From: Deltaproteobacteria bacterium
GTDB taxonomy: Bacteria > Myxococcota_A > UBA796 > UBA2385
Direction of reading: 5' to 3'
Assembly: GCA_018401435.1 (NCBI GenBank)
Contig: JAGYJW010000025.1
Location: forward strand, 1 to 64,000
DNA: 64,000 nucleotides
Made by a program: the position numbers and the translations under genes. A model generated the notes under the pieces. That model had not been told where the DNA came from, did no database searches, and worked only from the letters and a program-made list of their open reading frames with translations. Numbering within the stretch: position 1 is the stretch's first letter; the number at the start of each line of letters is the position of its first letter. Positions 1-11,375 of this stretch are shown piece after piece.

Positions 1-141
1 ATCGTTTACAGGGAATGGATGGAGCGTCAGTGTCAGAGTTACACCCAAAGCGCATCGGGCAGCCCAAAGAGGCCGCCGGGTGGCTCCAGACCTCCTGCCA
101 GCCGCCAAAGCAAGCTGCGCGGGAGATGCGTTCCAAAGCCA

Positions 142-2803
<2,662 letters not shown>

Positions 2804-2807
<4 letters not shown>

Positions 2808-4879
2808 CCGACCCCTGGCTGGATATAGACGTTGAGCGCGGCTTTCAAAGCGGCTTCTCGTTGCGTTTGTCCATGCAGGTGTCGGCCCGCAGCGTCGCCT
2901 TGTTGGGTCCGTCGGGCAGCGGCAAGTCCACCCTGCTGCGCCTGATTGCGGGCATCGATCGTCCGGACCGCGGGCGCATCGTGGTGGGCGGCCGGGTCTT
3001 TGTGGACACCGACGCGGGCATCTGGATGCCCCCCAACCGGCGGCGCGTCGGCCTGGTGGTGCAGGACGGGCTGCTCTTTCCCTTGTTGAATGTTCGGGAA
3101 AACCTTCTGTTTGGAGCAGAGGCCCAAGATGGAGCCGTTGGGCTGGACGAGGTGGTGGACCTGCTGGAGATCCGCCACCTGTTGGAGCGCCGGCCGCGCA
3201 ACCTGTCGGGCGGAGAGCGCCAGCGGGTCGCGCTGGGTCGGGCCATGCTGTCGCGTCCCCAGATTCTGCTCTGTGACGAGCCTTTCGCTGCCCTGGACGC
3301 CGCTCGGCGGGACCGGCTGCTCGAAGCCCTGGCCGAGGTCCGCCGGCGCCTGGAGGTGCCGCTGGTGCTGGTGACCCACCGCATTCGCGAGGCCCGCGCG
3401 CTGACCGAGGAGGCCATCGAGCTGGAAGAAGGCCACATCCTGCGCGCAGAGCGGGTGGATGAGGCCCCCTGGAATCGCCCTGGGCGCCGTGAGACCGGCG
3501 GCAGACGGCGCGACGGCGGCGGTGGCGGCGGCGGCGGTGGTGGCGGCGGTGGCAGCGGAGGCGGAGGTGGTGGTGGTGGTGGTGGTGGCGGCGGTGGCGG
3601 CCGACACCGCGCCCAACCCGAGGCGCCTGCCCCCGAATGGGCGCAGAGACTGGATTCCCGGTTGGGTGTGCTCTGGCTGGTGGGGGGCGGCGTGGCCGCA
3701 TTCCTGGCGCCAGGCTGGTGGGCGCCCGCGGCGCTGGCGCTGGCCAGCGCGGCCCTCTGTCGGCTGCTCGGGGTGCCCGCCGCGGCCCTGTCTCAATCGG
3801 CCCGCCGCCTGCTCAGCTTCGTGCTCTTTCTGGGCATCAGCCTCGCTTTGCTGCCGGACCCCGACACCGCGGGCCGCGCCCTGGCGCTGGACTTGGGCCT
3901 CTTCACGCTCACCTTCCACCTGGGCGGCTTCGCCCAGGGTCTGCTGATGGGGCTGCGGCTGCTGGCGGTGGTGCTGGCCTCCGCTGTCGCCCGCCGCATC
4001 GGCCCCCGCGGGGGCTTCGCCCTGGCCTTGCGGCAGTTTGGTCTGCCCACCCTGGTGGCCCTTGCATTGGATGCCACCTTCGATCTGTTGGATGGGCGAG
4101 GTGGCGGCGGCGGCGGTGGTGGTGGCGGCGGCGGTGGTCGGGGGCGAAACCGCGGGCCCGGCCAGGGCAGCCGCCGCGCCCAGCTGTCGCGCTACCTGAA
4201 GGCCGCGCGGGAGGCCGATCCCGAGACCTTCATCGCTCCGGTCGAGCGCAGCATCGACGCCGCCACCGCGCGCCTGCAGGCGCGCCACCCCGACGCGGAC
4301 CCCGGCATGTTGCGGGACGCCGCCGTCATCGCGGGTGTGTCCGTCACCATGATCGGCATCCGCTGGCTGCGGGTGCTGCCCGGCCTGCCCTTTGCCCCCG
4401 GCCACAAGAACGCTGTGCTGCTGCCCCTTTACCTGCTGGGCGCAGAGCTGACCCACTCCCGCCTGGGTGGGGCGGCCTGTGGCCTGGTGATGGGGCTGGT
4501 GGCCTTTGTTTCGGGCGAGGGGCGCTATGGGGTCCTGGAGGTGGTCAAGCACTTCGTGCCGGGCCTGCTCGCCGACCTGCTGCTGCCCCTGCTCAAGCGG
4601 CTGCGCGGCCGGCCCGTGTGGGCCTATGGGGCGGCTGGGGTGGTCATGGCGACCGGGCGCATGTCCGCGGAGCTGCTCGCAGCGCTGCTCCTGGGGGCAC
4701 CGGGCGCCTTCTACGCTTGGATTGGCACCCTGGCGGTCACGCATCTGGGCGCCGGCGCGGCCAGCGGCTTCATCAGCGCTGCCCTGCTGCGGGCCCTGGA
4801 CCGCGTGCGCGGTCGCCTTGGCCAAAGCAGCGCGGTCCGAATAGGGTCCGAGGAGCACGCCGCCCTGGAGGATGGATGA
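2804..4879 (+). CDS. ModC-like ATPase fused via polyglycine linkers to ECF T-like and S-like membrane domains
   Basis: A 691-residue protein of three modules. Residues 1-230 are an ABC ATPase: Walker A GPSGSGKST at 35-43, Q-loop near 87, signature LSGGERQ at 134-140, Walker B ILLCDEP, and H-loop VTHR near 190. Then come about 28 glycines broken by one serine. A hydrophobic module of about 165 residues follows that resembles the CbiQ/EcfT transmembrane subunit. A second tract of 13 glycines leads to a third, strongly hydrophobic module of about 200 residues resembling an ECF S component. The start is TTG, overlapping the previous stop as TTGA; the end overlaps mosA as ATGA. A ModC ATPase serving ModB is expected from the operon. 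The attached T/S-like modules are unusual, and their family assignment rests on hydrophobicity and pattern only. Confidence 0.82.
3515..3601 (+). repeat. GGN microsatellite encoding the first polyglycine linker
   Basis: Twenty-nine consecutive codons, 28 GGN and one AGC, form a low-complexity G-rich tract between the ATPase and the T-like membrane module. Length change by slippage in units other than three would switch the downstream modules off. The reading frame after the tract makes a sensible hydrophobic protein, so the frame shown is the coding one. Confidence 0.9.
4100..4138 (+). repeat. GGN microsatellite encoding the second polyglycine linker
   Basis: Thirteen consecutive GGN codons separate the T-like and S-like membrane modules of the same gene. 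It has the same composition as the first tract, which suggests both are flexible interdomain tethers. Confidence 0.9.
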
Positions 4880-5715
4880 GTGGAGAATTCGTGGTCGGAG
4901 ACGGCCGAACCCACCTGGACAACAGCCTGATGGGGACCTCTCTCATCCGCCAGGACACCCTGGACGACAGCGTGGCCCGCCACCCCGAGGTGGCCATGTG
5001 CCCCACGGTCAAGGTGCTGGCCATCGGCGGTCGCAGCATCATGGACCGCGGCCGCGGCGCCGTTCTGCCCCTGGTGGCCGAGCTGGTGGCCGCCCGTGCC
5101 CACCACGAGCTGCTGGTGGGCGCCTCGGGCGGGGCCCGCCTTCGCCATGTCTTCCACATCGCCTTGGATCTCGGCCTGCCCACCGGCGCCCTCGCCCAGC
5201 TCGCCGGCCCTTCGGAGGAGCAGAATGTGGCGATGCTGCAGCAGCTCATGGGGCGGCACCGCTCGGTGATGCTCACCCGGGACCACTTCGCGGACCTGCC
5301 GATGTATCTGCAGAATGGGCAGATCCCCCTCACCATCTCGGTGCCGCCCTACCACTACTGGGAGCCGCCTCCCGCCGATGGCGGTCGCCTGCCGGACAAT
5401 GGCTCGGACCTGGGCATGTTCCTCTCTGCAGAGGCCCTGGGTGCGGCCCGCTGCATCTTCATCAAGGATGTGGACGGGCTCTATACCGACGACCCGGCCC
5501 TGAACCCCGACGCCACCTTCATCCCGCGCATCGGCGCCCAGGCGCTCATCGACCTCGACCTGCCCAGCCTCGTATTGGACCGCGCCTTGATCCCCGCCCT
5601 GCTGAACGCCCGCTTCATCAAGGAGGTGCAGGTGGTCAACGGGCTGGTCCCAGGCAACGTCACCCGCGCGCTGAATGGCGAACACGTGGGCACCCTCATC
5701 ACGCAGGAGGCCTGA
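4876..5715 (+). CDS. mosA: Molybdenum storage protein subunit alpha (MosA-like)
   Basis: 279-residue amino-acid-kinase-fold protein of the molybdenum storage protein family, which binds ATP and stores polyoxomolybdate clusters inside an alpha3beta3 cage in the cytoplasm. Recognisable blocks are IGGRSIMDRG, the acidic VDGLYTDDP block, the histidine-bearing PPYHYWEPP (compare the His-rich PPYHHHE of Azotobacter MosA) and the C-terminal VNGLVPGNVTRALNGEHVGT. LDRALIPALLNAR also matches MosA rather than MosB. The lysine expected before the glycine loop (KIGG) is alanine here (LAIGG). The start is the ATG overlapping the ModC-fusion stop as ATGA; the stop lies 1 bp before mosB. Assignment as alpha follows these motif comparisons. 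Confidence 0.88.
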   Translation: MSGEFVVGDGRTHLDNSLMGTSLIRQDTLDDSVARHPEVAMCPTVKVLAIGGRSIMDRGRGAVLPLVAELVAARAHHELLVGASGGARLRHVFHIALDLGLPTGALAQLAGPSEEQNVAMLQQLMGRHRSVMLTRDHFADLPMYLQNGQIPLTISVPPYHYWEPPPADGGRLPDNGSDLGMFLSAEALGAARCIFIKDVDGLYTDDPALNPDATFIPRIGAQALIDLDLPSLVLDRALIPALLNARFIKEVQVVNGLVPGNVTRALNGEHVGTLITQEA

Positions 5716-5716
5716 G

Positions 5717-6550
5717 ATGGGCCGCATCATCACGGGTGAGGGCCTGGACCGCACCGACATCGAGACCCCCTTCCGCCAGGTCTCCTTCTCCAGCCGCCAG
5801 GCCGAGACCCTCGCCAGCAACACGCCCGTGCTGCGCATTCTCCCGGATGTCAACGTCATCAAGCTGGGCGGGCAGTCCATCATGGACCGCGGCGCGGCTG
5901 CGGTGTTGCCCCTGGTCGAGGAGATCGCCCAGGCCAAGAAGGAGCACCAGATCCTGATCGGCGTGGGGGGAGGCACCCGGGCCCGGCACGCCTATGCCAT
6001 CGCCCTGGACCTCGACATGCCCACCAGCGTGTTGGCAAAGCTGGGCATGAATGTGCCGATGCAGAATGCGCGCATGCTGCAGCTGCTGCTGGCCAGGCAC
6101 GGCGGAATCCTGATCGACCACGACGCCTTCGGCCACCTGCCGCTGTACTACGCGATGGGCTGCTTGCCGATCATCCCAGGGATGCCGCCCTTCTCCTACT
6201 GGGAGAAGCCCAGCGCCAAGGGCCGGATTCCCACCAACCGCACCGACAGCGGCGTCTACCTGACGGCAGAGGCCCTGGGTGCCCGCAGCTGCATCCTGGT
6301 CAAGGACGAGCGTGGGCTCTTCACCGCCAACCCCAAGACCGATCGCGGCGCCCGCTTCATCCCCAAGGTGCACGCCCAGGAGCTGCTGGATCTGCAGCTC
6401 CCCGATATGGTGGTTGAACCGGTCGTGCTCGAAAACATGCTTCGGGCGCGCCTTGTCAAGCAGGTGCAGATCATCGACGGCACCGTTCCGGGCAACCTGA
6501 CCCGCGCTTTGAACGGTGAACATGTCGGCACCTTGATCACCGCAGAGTAG
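5717..6550 (+). CDS. mosB: Molybdenum storage protein subunit beta (MosB-like)
   Basis: 277-residue partner of MosA, same fold. It keeps the canonical VIKLGGQSIMDRG nucleotide-binding segment with its lysine, the PGMPPFSYWEKP loop equivalent to the MosB MPPYKLW loop, VKDERGLFTANPKT, and the C-terminal VPGNLTRALNGEHVGT. The gene starts 1 bp after the mosA stop, so the two are translationally coupled and probably made in equal amounts for a heterohexamer. It ends the modAB-modC-mosAB operon; 44 bp separate it from the next gene, with no obvious hairpin. Cytoplasmic. Molybdate versus tungstate specificity cannot be decided from sequence. Confidence 0.9.
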   Translation: MGRIITGEGLDRTDIETPFRQVSFSSRQAETLASNTPVLRILPDVNVIKLGGQSIMDRGAAAVLPLVEEIAQAKKEHQILIGVGGGTRARHAYAIALDLDMPTSVLAKLGMNVPMQNARMLQLLLARHGGILIDHDAFGHLPLYYAMGCLPIIPGMPPFSYWEKPSAKGRIPTNRTDSGVYLTAEALGARSCILVKDERGLFTANPKTDRGARFIPKVHAQELLDLQLPDMVVEPVVLENMLRARLVKQVQIIDGTVPGNLTRALNGEHVGTLITAE

Positions 6551-6594
6551 AATGGTCGGACAGTCTCGGATCTCTCCTGAACGCTGGAGCAACA

Positions 6595-7890
6595 ATGCGC
6601 ATCACCTCTCTCCTCCTTGCCGCCTGCATTGGGCTGCTGGCCGCCTGCACCGACAAGGGCAGCAGTGGCGAGGACACCTCCGGTGACGACGGCACCGACG
6701 GCACCGACGGCACCGACGGCACCGACGGCACGATCGTAGACGCCGATGGCGACGGGTCGCCCGCGGACGAGGACTGTGACGACTCCGACCCCAGCTCCTA
6801 CCCCGGCGCCTCCGAGGTCTGCGGCGACGGCGCCGACAACGATTGCAACGCCTCCATCGATTGCAACGACGACGGCTGCGCCGGAGACCTGACCTGCCTG
6901 CCCGAAGCCCTGTCGGTCAGCCCCGACATGGCCGTCTATTCGCTGGCCGAACCGCTGCAGATCAGCGGCTCGGGCTTCGACTACAGCACCGCCGGCACGC
7001 CTTCCGTGACGGTGGGCGGCGAGGCCTGCGCCTCGGTGACGGTGGTGGACGGCAACACCCTGACCTGCAGCCTGACGGCCACGACCTCGGGCCGCAAGGA
7101 TGTGGTGGTGACCACGGGCAATGGCTCGGTCACCCTGCCGGCGGCGGTGGCCGTCTATGCGCCCCTCTACGCGGCCAGCGGCCGCTCGGGCATCGTGGGC
7201 AAGCTCTACGAGATCGACCCCATCAACGGGCTGGTGGTCGAGGCCGGCGACCTGACCGAGGCCTACACCGCCCTGGCCTTTGCGCCGGACGGCACCCTCT
7301 ATGGCCTGCAATCTACGAGCTATGGCAGCGCCGGGACCAGCGGCCTGCTCATGCTCGACCCCTTCACCCGCGCCAGCACCCGCATCGGCGACCTGGTGGA
7401 GACGGATTCCGAAGGCGCGACCACCAACCACGACTCCATGCCCGACGCCACCTTCGTCGGCAGCACCTTGCTGGCCTGGACCGAGGACAGCGACAGCCCC
7501 GCCACGGTGGACCTGGCCACCGGCGCCGTCACCGTATTCCCCGACAGCTACCAGAACAGCTGGGGCACCGGCGTCGCCGACAACGGGTCGGGGACGACCT
7601 ATGTCATCGCCAACCCCCAGGGCAGCGAGAACTTCCGCTCCGTCAATGCCAGCACGGGCGAGCTGACGGACTTGGGCGTCGCGGTCGATGGAAGCGGGGT
7701 GACCGACTTCATTGGTGTCTCGGGTGGCCTGAGCTTCTTCAACGGCACCCTGTACACGTTGGATTGCTCCTACAACGACGAGACCACCCAGTGCAAGCTG
7801 CTGACGGTGGACCTGTCCACGGGCGTGCTCACCGACACGGGTATGCGCATGGACTACTCGCTGGACAGCCTCGCGTCCATTCGGCCCTGA
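6595..7890 (+). CDS. Lipoprotein with DG repeats, MopE-type metal-binding motif and propeller-like domain
   Basis: 431 residues. An N-terminal lipoprotein signal ends LLAAC near residue 18. It is followed by a low-complexity DGTDGTDG linker, one MopE/Cu-binding-type motif (DADGDGSPADEDCDD...CGDGADNDCN), an IPT/TIG-like segment (LQISGSGFDYS to about residue 185) and a C-terminal region of about 230 residues with repeats such as LYEIDPINGLVVEAGDL, typical of beta-propeller surface proteins. Export to the outer membrane is inferred. It lies 44 bp after mosB in the same direction. The metal-binding motif is suggestive next to a molybdenum locus, but this motif family is common in unrelated surface proteins, so no molybdenum role is claimed. 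Confidence 0.8.
   Translation: MRITSLLLAACIGLLAACTDKGSSGEDTSGDDGTDGTDGTDGTDGTIVDADGDGSPADEDCDDSDPSSYPGASEVCGDGADNDCNASIDCNDDGCAGDLTCLPEALSVSPDMAVYSLAEPLQISGSGFDYSTAGTPSVTVGGEACASVTVVDGNTLTCSLTATTSGRKDVVVTTGNGSVTLPAAVAVYAPLYAASGRSGIVGKLYEIDPINGLVVEAGDLTEAYTALAFAPDGTLYGLQSTSYGSAGTSGLLMLDPFTRASTRIGDLVETDSEGATTNHDSMPDATFVGSTLLAWTEDSDSPATVDLATGAVTVFPDSYQNSWGTGVADNGSGTTYVIANPQGSENFRSVNASTGELTDLGVAVDGSGVTDFIGVSGGLSFFNGTLYTLDCSYNDETTQCKLLTVDLSTGVLTDTGMRMDYSLDSLASIRP
6691..6726 (+). repeat. 9-bp tandem repeat (GGCACCGAC) coding for GTD linker
   Basis: Four head-to-tail copies of a 9-bp unit encode the flexible post-lipobox linker. Similar Asp-Gly linker DNA is found in the lipoprotein genes at 13.3 kb and 50.4-51.1 kb. 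Confidence 0.85.
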
Positions 7891-8492
7891 TCCTGGCCCG
7901 GGAGCTGCTGCTGGGGGTGCTGCTGCTGGCGGCTTGTGATCCGTCGCCGCCGCCTCCCGCAGCCCCGCAGGGGGAGGCCTCTCCGGCCCGCGCCACCCCC
8001 GAGACCGCGGAAGCGCGCCGTGAGCGCCTCTTTCGAGAGGCTGACCTGCGGGCGGGGGTGGACCCCGACCAGGGCCTGAAGCCCTGGCGCCGGGGGCCGG
8101 GTCTGGGCGGAGATCAGGGGGCCAAGGCGGCGGCGCAGCCTGCGCCCTGCCTGGCCGGCCAGACCGGGGCCCTGCGCATCGAGGCCGTCGATGCGGCGCC
8201 GCTCTACTTGTCGGTGGACGATGCCTTTGCCGGGCCTGCCCGGGTGGATCTCCAGACCGGCCGCCACGCCGGAGAGCCGGCCCTTTCGCTGGCCCGCCTG
8301 ATGCCCGGGGTGGTCGCCCTGTCCTCCTGCAAGGGCCAGCGGCAGGCCCTGGACCCGGCGCTGTTGGCCGAGCCCGACCGGCTGCTGCTGGTGCGCAACC
8401 AGCGCGGGCAGGTCAAGCTGATCGACGCCAGGGACGACCAGGGCGGCCGGGCCCCCCTCCAGCGGGATGTCACCGTACTTCATGGGCGTTGA
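7887..8492 (+). CDS. Predicted lipoprotein of unknown function, probable CTG start
   Basis: About 201 residues. The frame has no ATG, GTG or TTG before the signal sequence; the most natural start is the CTG overlapping the preceding stop as CTGA, giving LILARELLLGVLLLAAC with a lipobox at LLAAC. A proline/alanine-rich linker follows, then a compact domain with two cysteines (APCLAG... and SSCKG). Tight overlap with the upstream lipoprotein gene suggests coupled expression, much as modC starts with TTGA. No family recognised. The start is the least certain point; the GTG a few codons on would leave too short a signal. Confidence 0.6.
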   Translation: MILARELLLGVLLLAACDPSPPPPAAPQGEASPARATPETAEARRERLFREADLRAGVDPDQGLKPWRRGPGLGGDQGAKAAAQPAPCLAGQTGALRIEAVDAAPLYLSVDDAFAGPARVDLQTGRHAGEPALSLARLMPGVVALSSCKGQRQALDPALLAEPDRLLLVRNQRGQVKLIDARDDQGGRAPLQRDVTVLHGR

Positions 8493-8561
8493 AGGCGCGC
8501 CTTGGGTGCGCGTCGGCTACCGTTGCCCCCGGGGCCCGCTCCCCTCCCCGCCTGGACGCCC

Positions 8562-9263
8562 ATGACCTCCGCCCTCCTGCTTTCGCTGCTGGTCAGCGCT
8601 CCGGCCCAGGCCGCGAAGAAGGGGGCCTGCGAGCCCCTCAAACCCGAACAGCGCCTGTCTGAGGAGCAGCAGCGGGCGGTGGATGCGGCCATCCAGGGCG
8701 GCGTCGTGGGCATGGGCCGGGGCCAGGGCTCCGTGTCCACCAGCGCCGAGAGCCGGGTCGAGCTGCGGGTCCTCTCCGAAGACGACCTGGCCCGCAGCTG
8801 GTTTCTCTACCAGACCTGCGCGATGCGCGAAGCCGGGCTGATCAACGACAGCACCGCCCAGGAGCTGGTTCGTGACCTGATGGGCCTCAAGCCCCTGGCC
8901 AGTCTGGACCCCGGCCACGGTGGGCTTCGCACTCCGGCCGAACAGGTCGGCAGCGCGGCCATCCAGGTGGTCGGGCGGCCCAGCACCGCCCACATCTACC
9001 TGGATGGCGCCCCCCGGGGTCAGCTGGGCGAGGGGCGGGTGCTTCCGGTGGAGCCCGGCCGACACAGCGTGCTGATCAAGCTGCCCGGCTACCGGCCGGT
9101 CAAGGCCTCGGTCGATGTCCAGCCCGGCACCGAAGAGCGCGTCGAGGTGGCGGGGCTCAGCGCCCGGCGGTCTCCCGTCGTCTGGGTGGGGCTCAGCATC
9201 CTGGTCGCGGGCTTCGTGGGCACGGGCGTGATGATCGGCGCCATCGCCGCGCAGACCCTATGA
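8562..9263 (+). CDS. PEGA-domain exported/membrane protein
   Basis: 233 residues. An N-terminal signal peptide ends near APAQAA. A helical, charged segment follows, then a PEGA domain at about residues 140-200 (STAHIYLDGAPRGQLGEG...GRHSVLIKLPGYRP) and a C-terminal hydrophobic helix (VGLSILVAGFVGTGVMIGAIAA). PEGA domains are beta-sandwich surface modules common in Myxococcota lipoproteins and kinases. The start ATG was chosen at the signal peptide rather than the upstream in-frame ATG at 8502. The stop overlaps the next start as ATGA, indicating an operon with the barrel-like protein downstream. Confidence 0.75.
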   Translation: MTSALLLSLLVSAPAQAAKKGACEPLKPEQRLSEEQQRAVDAAIQGGVVGMGRGQGSVSTSAESRVELRVLSEDDLARSWFLYQTCAMREAGLINDSTAQELVRDLMGLKPLASLDPGHGGLRTPAEQVGSAAIQVVGRPSTAHIYLDGAPRGQLGEGRVLPVEPGRHSVLIKLPGYRPVKASVDVQPGTEERVEVAGLSARRSPVVWVGLSILVAGFVGTGVMIGAIAAQTL

Positions 9264-9781
9264 GGCCCGCCCTCCTGCTGGCCGCCGCGCCCCTCCTGGG
9301 CCTGGCCCTGCCTTCTCCCGCTGCTGCCGCCGAAGGGCCCCGGTGGACGGTGCAGGTGGACCCCCTGACCGCGGCGCTGGGCTTTGCCCATGTGCAGGTG
9401 GAGCGGCGGCTGCATCCCAGGCTCTCCCTCTATGCAGGGCCCAGCCTGCGCCTCTACGATGGGCTGCTGGCCGATGTCAACGGGCCCTACCGGGGCCTGG
9501 GCGCCGAGGCCGGTTTACGCTGCTTTCCATGGGGTCAGGCTCCTTCCGGGCCCTGGCTGATGGCCCGCGGGGTGCTGGCCGGCCTGTCCACCACCGACGG
9601 CACCGACCAGCGCGCGGTGGGCGGCTATGGCAGCGTGCTGGCCGGCTATACGGCCATCCTCGACGGCTGGCTGGTGCTGTCGGGCGGCCTGGGCGGCAGC
9701 TATTTCGCCTACCAGGTGGGCGGCTATGGCCCGCAGGGTCCGGCGGTGGCGGCCCACACTGCGGTGGGCGTCGCCTTTTGA
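9260..9781 (+). CDS. Small outer-membrane-barrel-like exported protein
   Basis: 173 residues with a clear signal peptide (cleavage near LPSPAAAAEG), then alternating polar/hydrophobic strands rich in Gly, Tyr and Leu, ending in an aromatic residue (VGVAF), as outer-membrane beta-barrels do. It is translationally coupled to the PEGA protein (ATGA overlap), so the two may form an envelope pair. No named family recognised. Confidence 0.65.
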   Translation: MRPALLLAAAPLLGLALPSPAAAAEGPRWTVQVDPLTAALGFAHVQVERRLHPRLSLYAGPSLRLYDGLLADVNGPYRGLGAEAGLRCFPWGQAPSGPWLMARGVLAGLSTTDGTDQRAVGGYGSVLAGYTAILDGWLVLSGGLGGSYFAYQVGGYGPQGPAVAAHTAVGVAF

Positions 9782-9784
9782 GGG

Positions 9785-9802
9785 GAGGGCCCGGCGGGCC
9801 TC
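9785..9802. terminator. GC-rich hairpin between convergent genes
   Basis: GAGGGCCCG/GCGGGCCTC forms a short imperfect hairpin in the 19-bp gap between two convergent genes. It could act on both strands, but has no U-tract and a small loop, so support is weak. Confidence 0.35.
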
Positions 9803-10673
9803 AGGCGACCTCGCCCACCAACAGCTCGTAGCCCATGGTGCCGGTGCGCACGCCTTCTTCGCTGCGGTCCAGCAGGGCGCGCATGGTCAGGCGGCTGACG
9901 GGTCCGGTAAAGGAGAGGTTCTCGGGGTCTTCCTTGAAGCGCCGGCGCAGGTAGCCAAAGAGGGGCACAAAGACCTGGTCGGTGATGATCTCGCGCCGCA
10001 CATTGACGAAGCCGCTGTCCTTGAAGAGCTGCTCCCAGTGGGCGCCGCTGTGGGGCACCACGTTGAAGACCAGCTTCTGCACTGCGGCGATGGACCGGGG
10101 CGGCGGCTTGGGCGAGGTGACCAGCGTGAAGGCCATGCGGCCGCCGCTGGGCAGCATCTTGGACAGGCCGCGCAGATAGGCGCCGGGATCGGGGAAGTGC
10201 CCGATGCACTCCTGGGCCAGGGCGTGCTGGTAGGCTCCCTTTTCGAGGTCCTGAACCGCCTTGCAGGCGTCGATGATCTGGTGCTCGATCTTGTCCTGCA
10301 GGCCATGGTGCCGCGCCAGGGCGTTGGCGTAGTTGGCCTGCTCGACGCAGATGTTGAGGCCCCGCACCGCCGCCAAGTCGTATTCGGTGCACAGGTCCAC
10401 CGCGCACTGCCCCAGGCCAGAGCCGGCCTCCAGCAGCTTGTCGCCGGGCTTCAGGCCGAGGGCTTCGCCCAGGTAGCGGCTGAGCTGCCGCCCGGGTTCG
10501 TCGGTGTCCAGACCGTCGGTCCAAAGCCCATAGTTGGCGTAGTGCAGCTGGTAGCCAAAGGTGCGGCGCAGCAGCTCGTAGGTCTCTACGAAGGTGTAGG
10601 CGTTGGCCCCGCGAAGCAGCTTCCAGAGGGAGCCCTTGACGAAGAAGTCGGCGTAGCGGGGTTCGTGTGTCAT
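9801..10673 (-). CDS. Class I SAM-dependent methyltransferase
   Basis: 290 residues. Motif I is LLEAGSGLGQCAVDLC (about 91-106). Post-I AAVRGLNICVEQANYA, a motif II-like AYQHALAQECIGHFPDPGAYL and a motif III-like KMLPSGGRMAFTLV follow in the usual order. The layout matches small-molecule or lipid methyltransferases of the ubiquinone/tocopherol/cyclopropane-synthase-like group; the substrate is not evident. The start is the ATG of MTHEPRYADFF; the longer frame upstream is arginine-rich and not protein-like. It stands alone on the minus strand, convergent with the barrel gene. Confidence 0.8.
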   Translation of the reverse strand: MTHEPRYADFFVKGSLWKLLRGANAYTFVETYELLRRTFGYQLHYANYGLWTDGLDTDEPGRQLSRYLGEALGLKPGDKLLEAGSGLGQCAVDLCTEYDLAAVRGLNICVEQANYANALARHHGLQDKIEHQIIDACKAVQDLEKGAYQHALAQECIGHFPDPGAYLRGLSKMLPSGGRMAFTLVTSPKPPPRSIAAVQKLVFNVVPHSGAHWEQLFKDSGFVNVRREIITDQVFVPLFGYLRRRFKEDPENLSFTGPVSRLTMRALLDRSEEGVRTGTMGYELLVGEVA

Positions 10674-10789
10674 GGCGGCGAGCCTATGCCGGGGCCGCTT
10701 GCCCTGCCCTGTGGCTGGCGTTTTTTCCGGTGCTGCGAACAATCTTGCACGCTGGACGGATCTCTGGCGATCCCTGTCCGCCTGATCGC

Positions 10790-10803
10790 TTACCTTGTGG
10801 TAA
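10790..10803. promoter_or_regulatory. Palindrome TTACC-N4-GGTAA upstream of lipoprotein gene
   Basis: A 14-bp inverted repeat lies 28 bp before the ATG at 10832, within a locally AT-richer stretch. It could be an operator or part of a promoter; no regulator is assigned. Confidence 0.3.
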
Positions 10804-10831
10804 AATACTGATCTGTACCGGTGGAGTCCCC

Positions 10832-11344
10832 ATGCCCTCGCGCCCCCTGCTCTCCCTCCTGGTCCTGCTGCTGGCCGCATGTGCCGGTGGCGAATCCCCG
10901 GCCGACGACAGCGGCGACGGGGGCGGCGCTGATGCGGCGGACGCGGCGACAACGGGCACCCTGTCGATGTCCTTCTCGATCGTGCCCGATGTTGCGGCCA
11001 TCATGGACGAGGCCCCTGCGGGCACCTTCTACGGCGCCCTCTACATCGAGGCCCACGTGACCCCCACCGGCGTCACCGACGACGCCGTGGCTCTGGAGAC
11101 CTTTGAGGTCGATCTCGACCTTGACCCTCAGGGAAGTCCGACCGCCGCCCTCTTTGAATCCCAGCCGCTGGACGCGGGCCTGATCTATGTGCTCGGCTTC
11201 CTCGATTCCGACGACAGCATCGTGGATGACGTCAATCCCGATCGGGGCGACCCCGTCACGGTGCCTGGTTTTGACGACCGCTACGAGGTGGTGGCCGGCG
11301 CCTCCTCGGCGGCCGAGATCCGCTTCGATCTCCTGCTCCCCTGA
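10832..11344 (+). CDS. Predicted lipoprotein of unknown function
   Basis: 170 residues. Signal MPSRPLLSLLVLLLAAC with a canonical lipobox, then an Asp/Gly/Ala-rich linker. A beta-rich domain follows (GTLSMSFSIVPD..., YGALYIEAHVTPTGV..., AGLIYVLGFLDSDDS), patterned like secreted carbohydrate- or lipid-binding folds, but no family is recognised. The start is the only ATG at the signal peptide. It lies 31 bp upstream of the copper monooxygenase-like gene in the same direction, so the two are probably one operon. Confidence 0.7.
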   Translation: MPSRPLLSLLVLLLAACAGGESPADDSGDGGGADAADAATTGTLSMSFSIVPDVAAIMDEAPAGTFYGALYIEAHVTPTGVTDDAVALETFEVDLDLDPQGSPTAALFESQPLDAGLIYVLGFLDSDDSIVDDVNPDRGDPVTVPGFDDRYEVVAGASSAAEIRFDLLLP

Positions 11345-11375
11345 CCTGTTGAACAGCCCTGAGGCTGGAGTCTCC

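Noticed and set aside
1..141. Feature at the left edge
   Set aside because: Only short frames of shadow type; no promoter, RNA or gene end could be supported.
6595..7890. Molybdenum-binding role for the MopE-motif lipoprotein beside mosB
   Set aside because: The motif is widespread in Myxococcota surface proteins and the gene lies outside the overlapping operon; proximity alone is not evidence.
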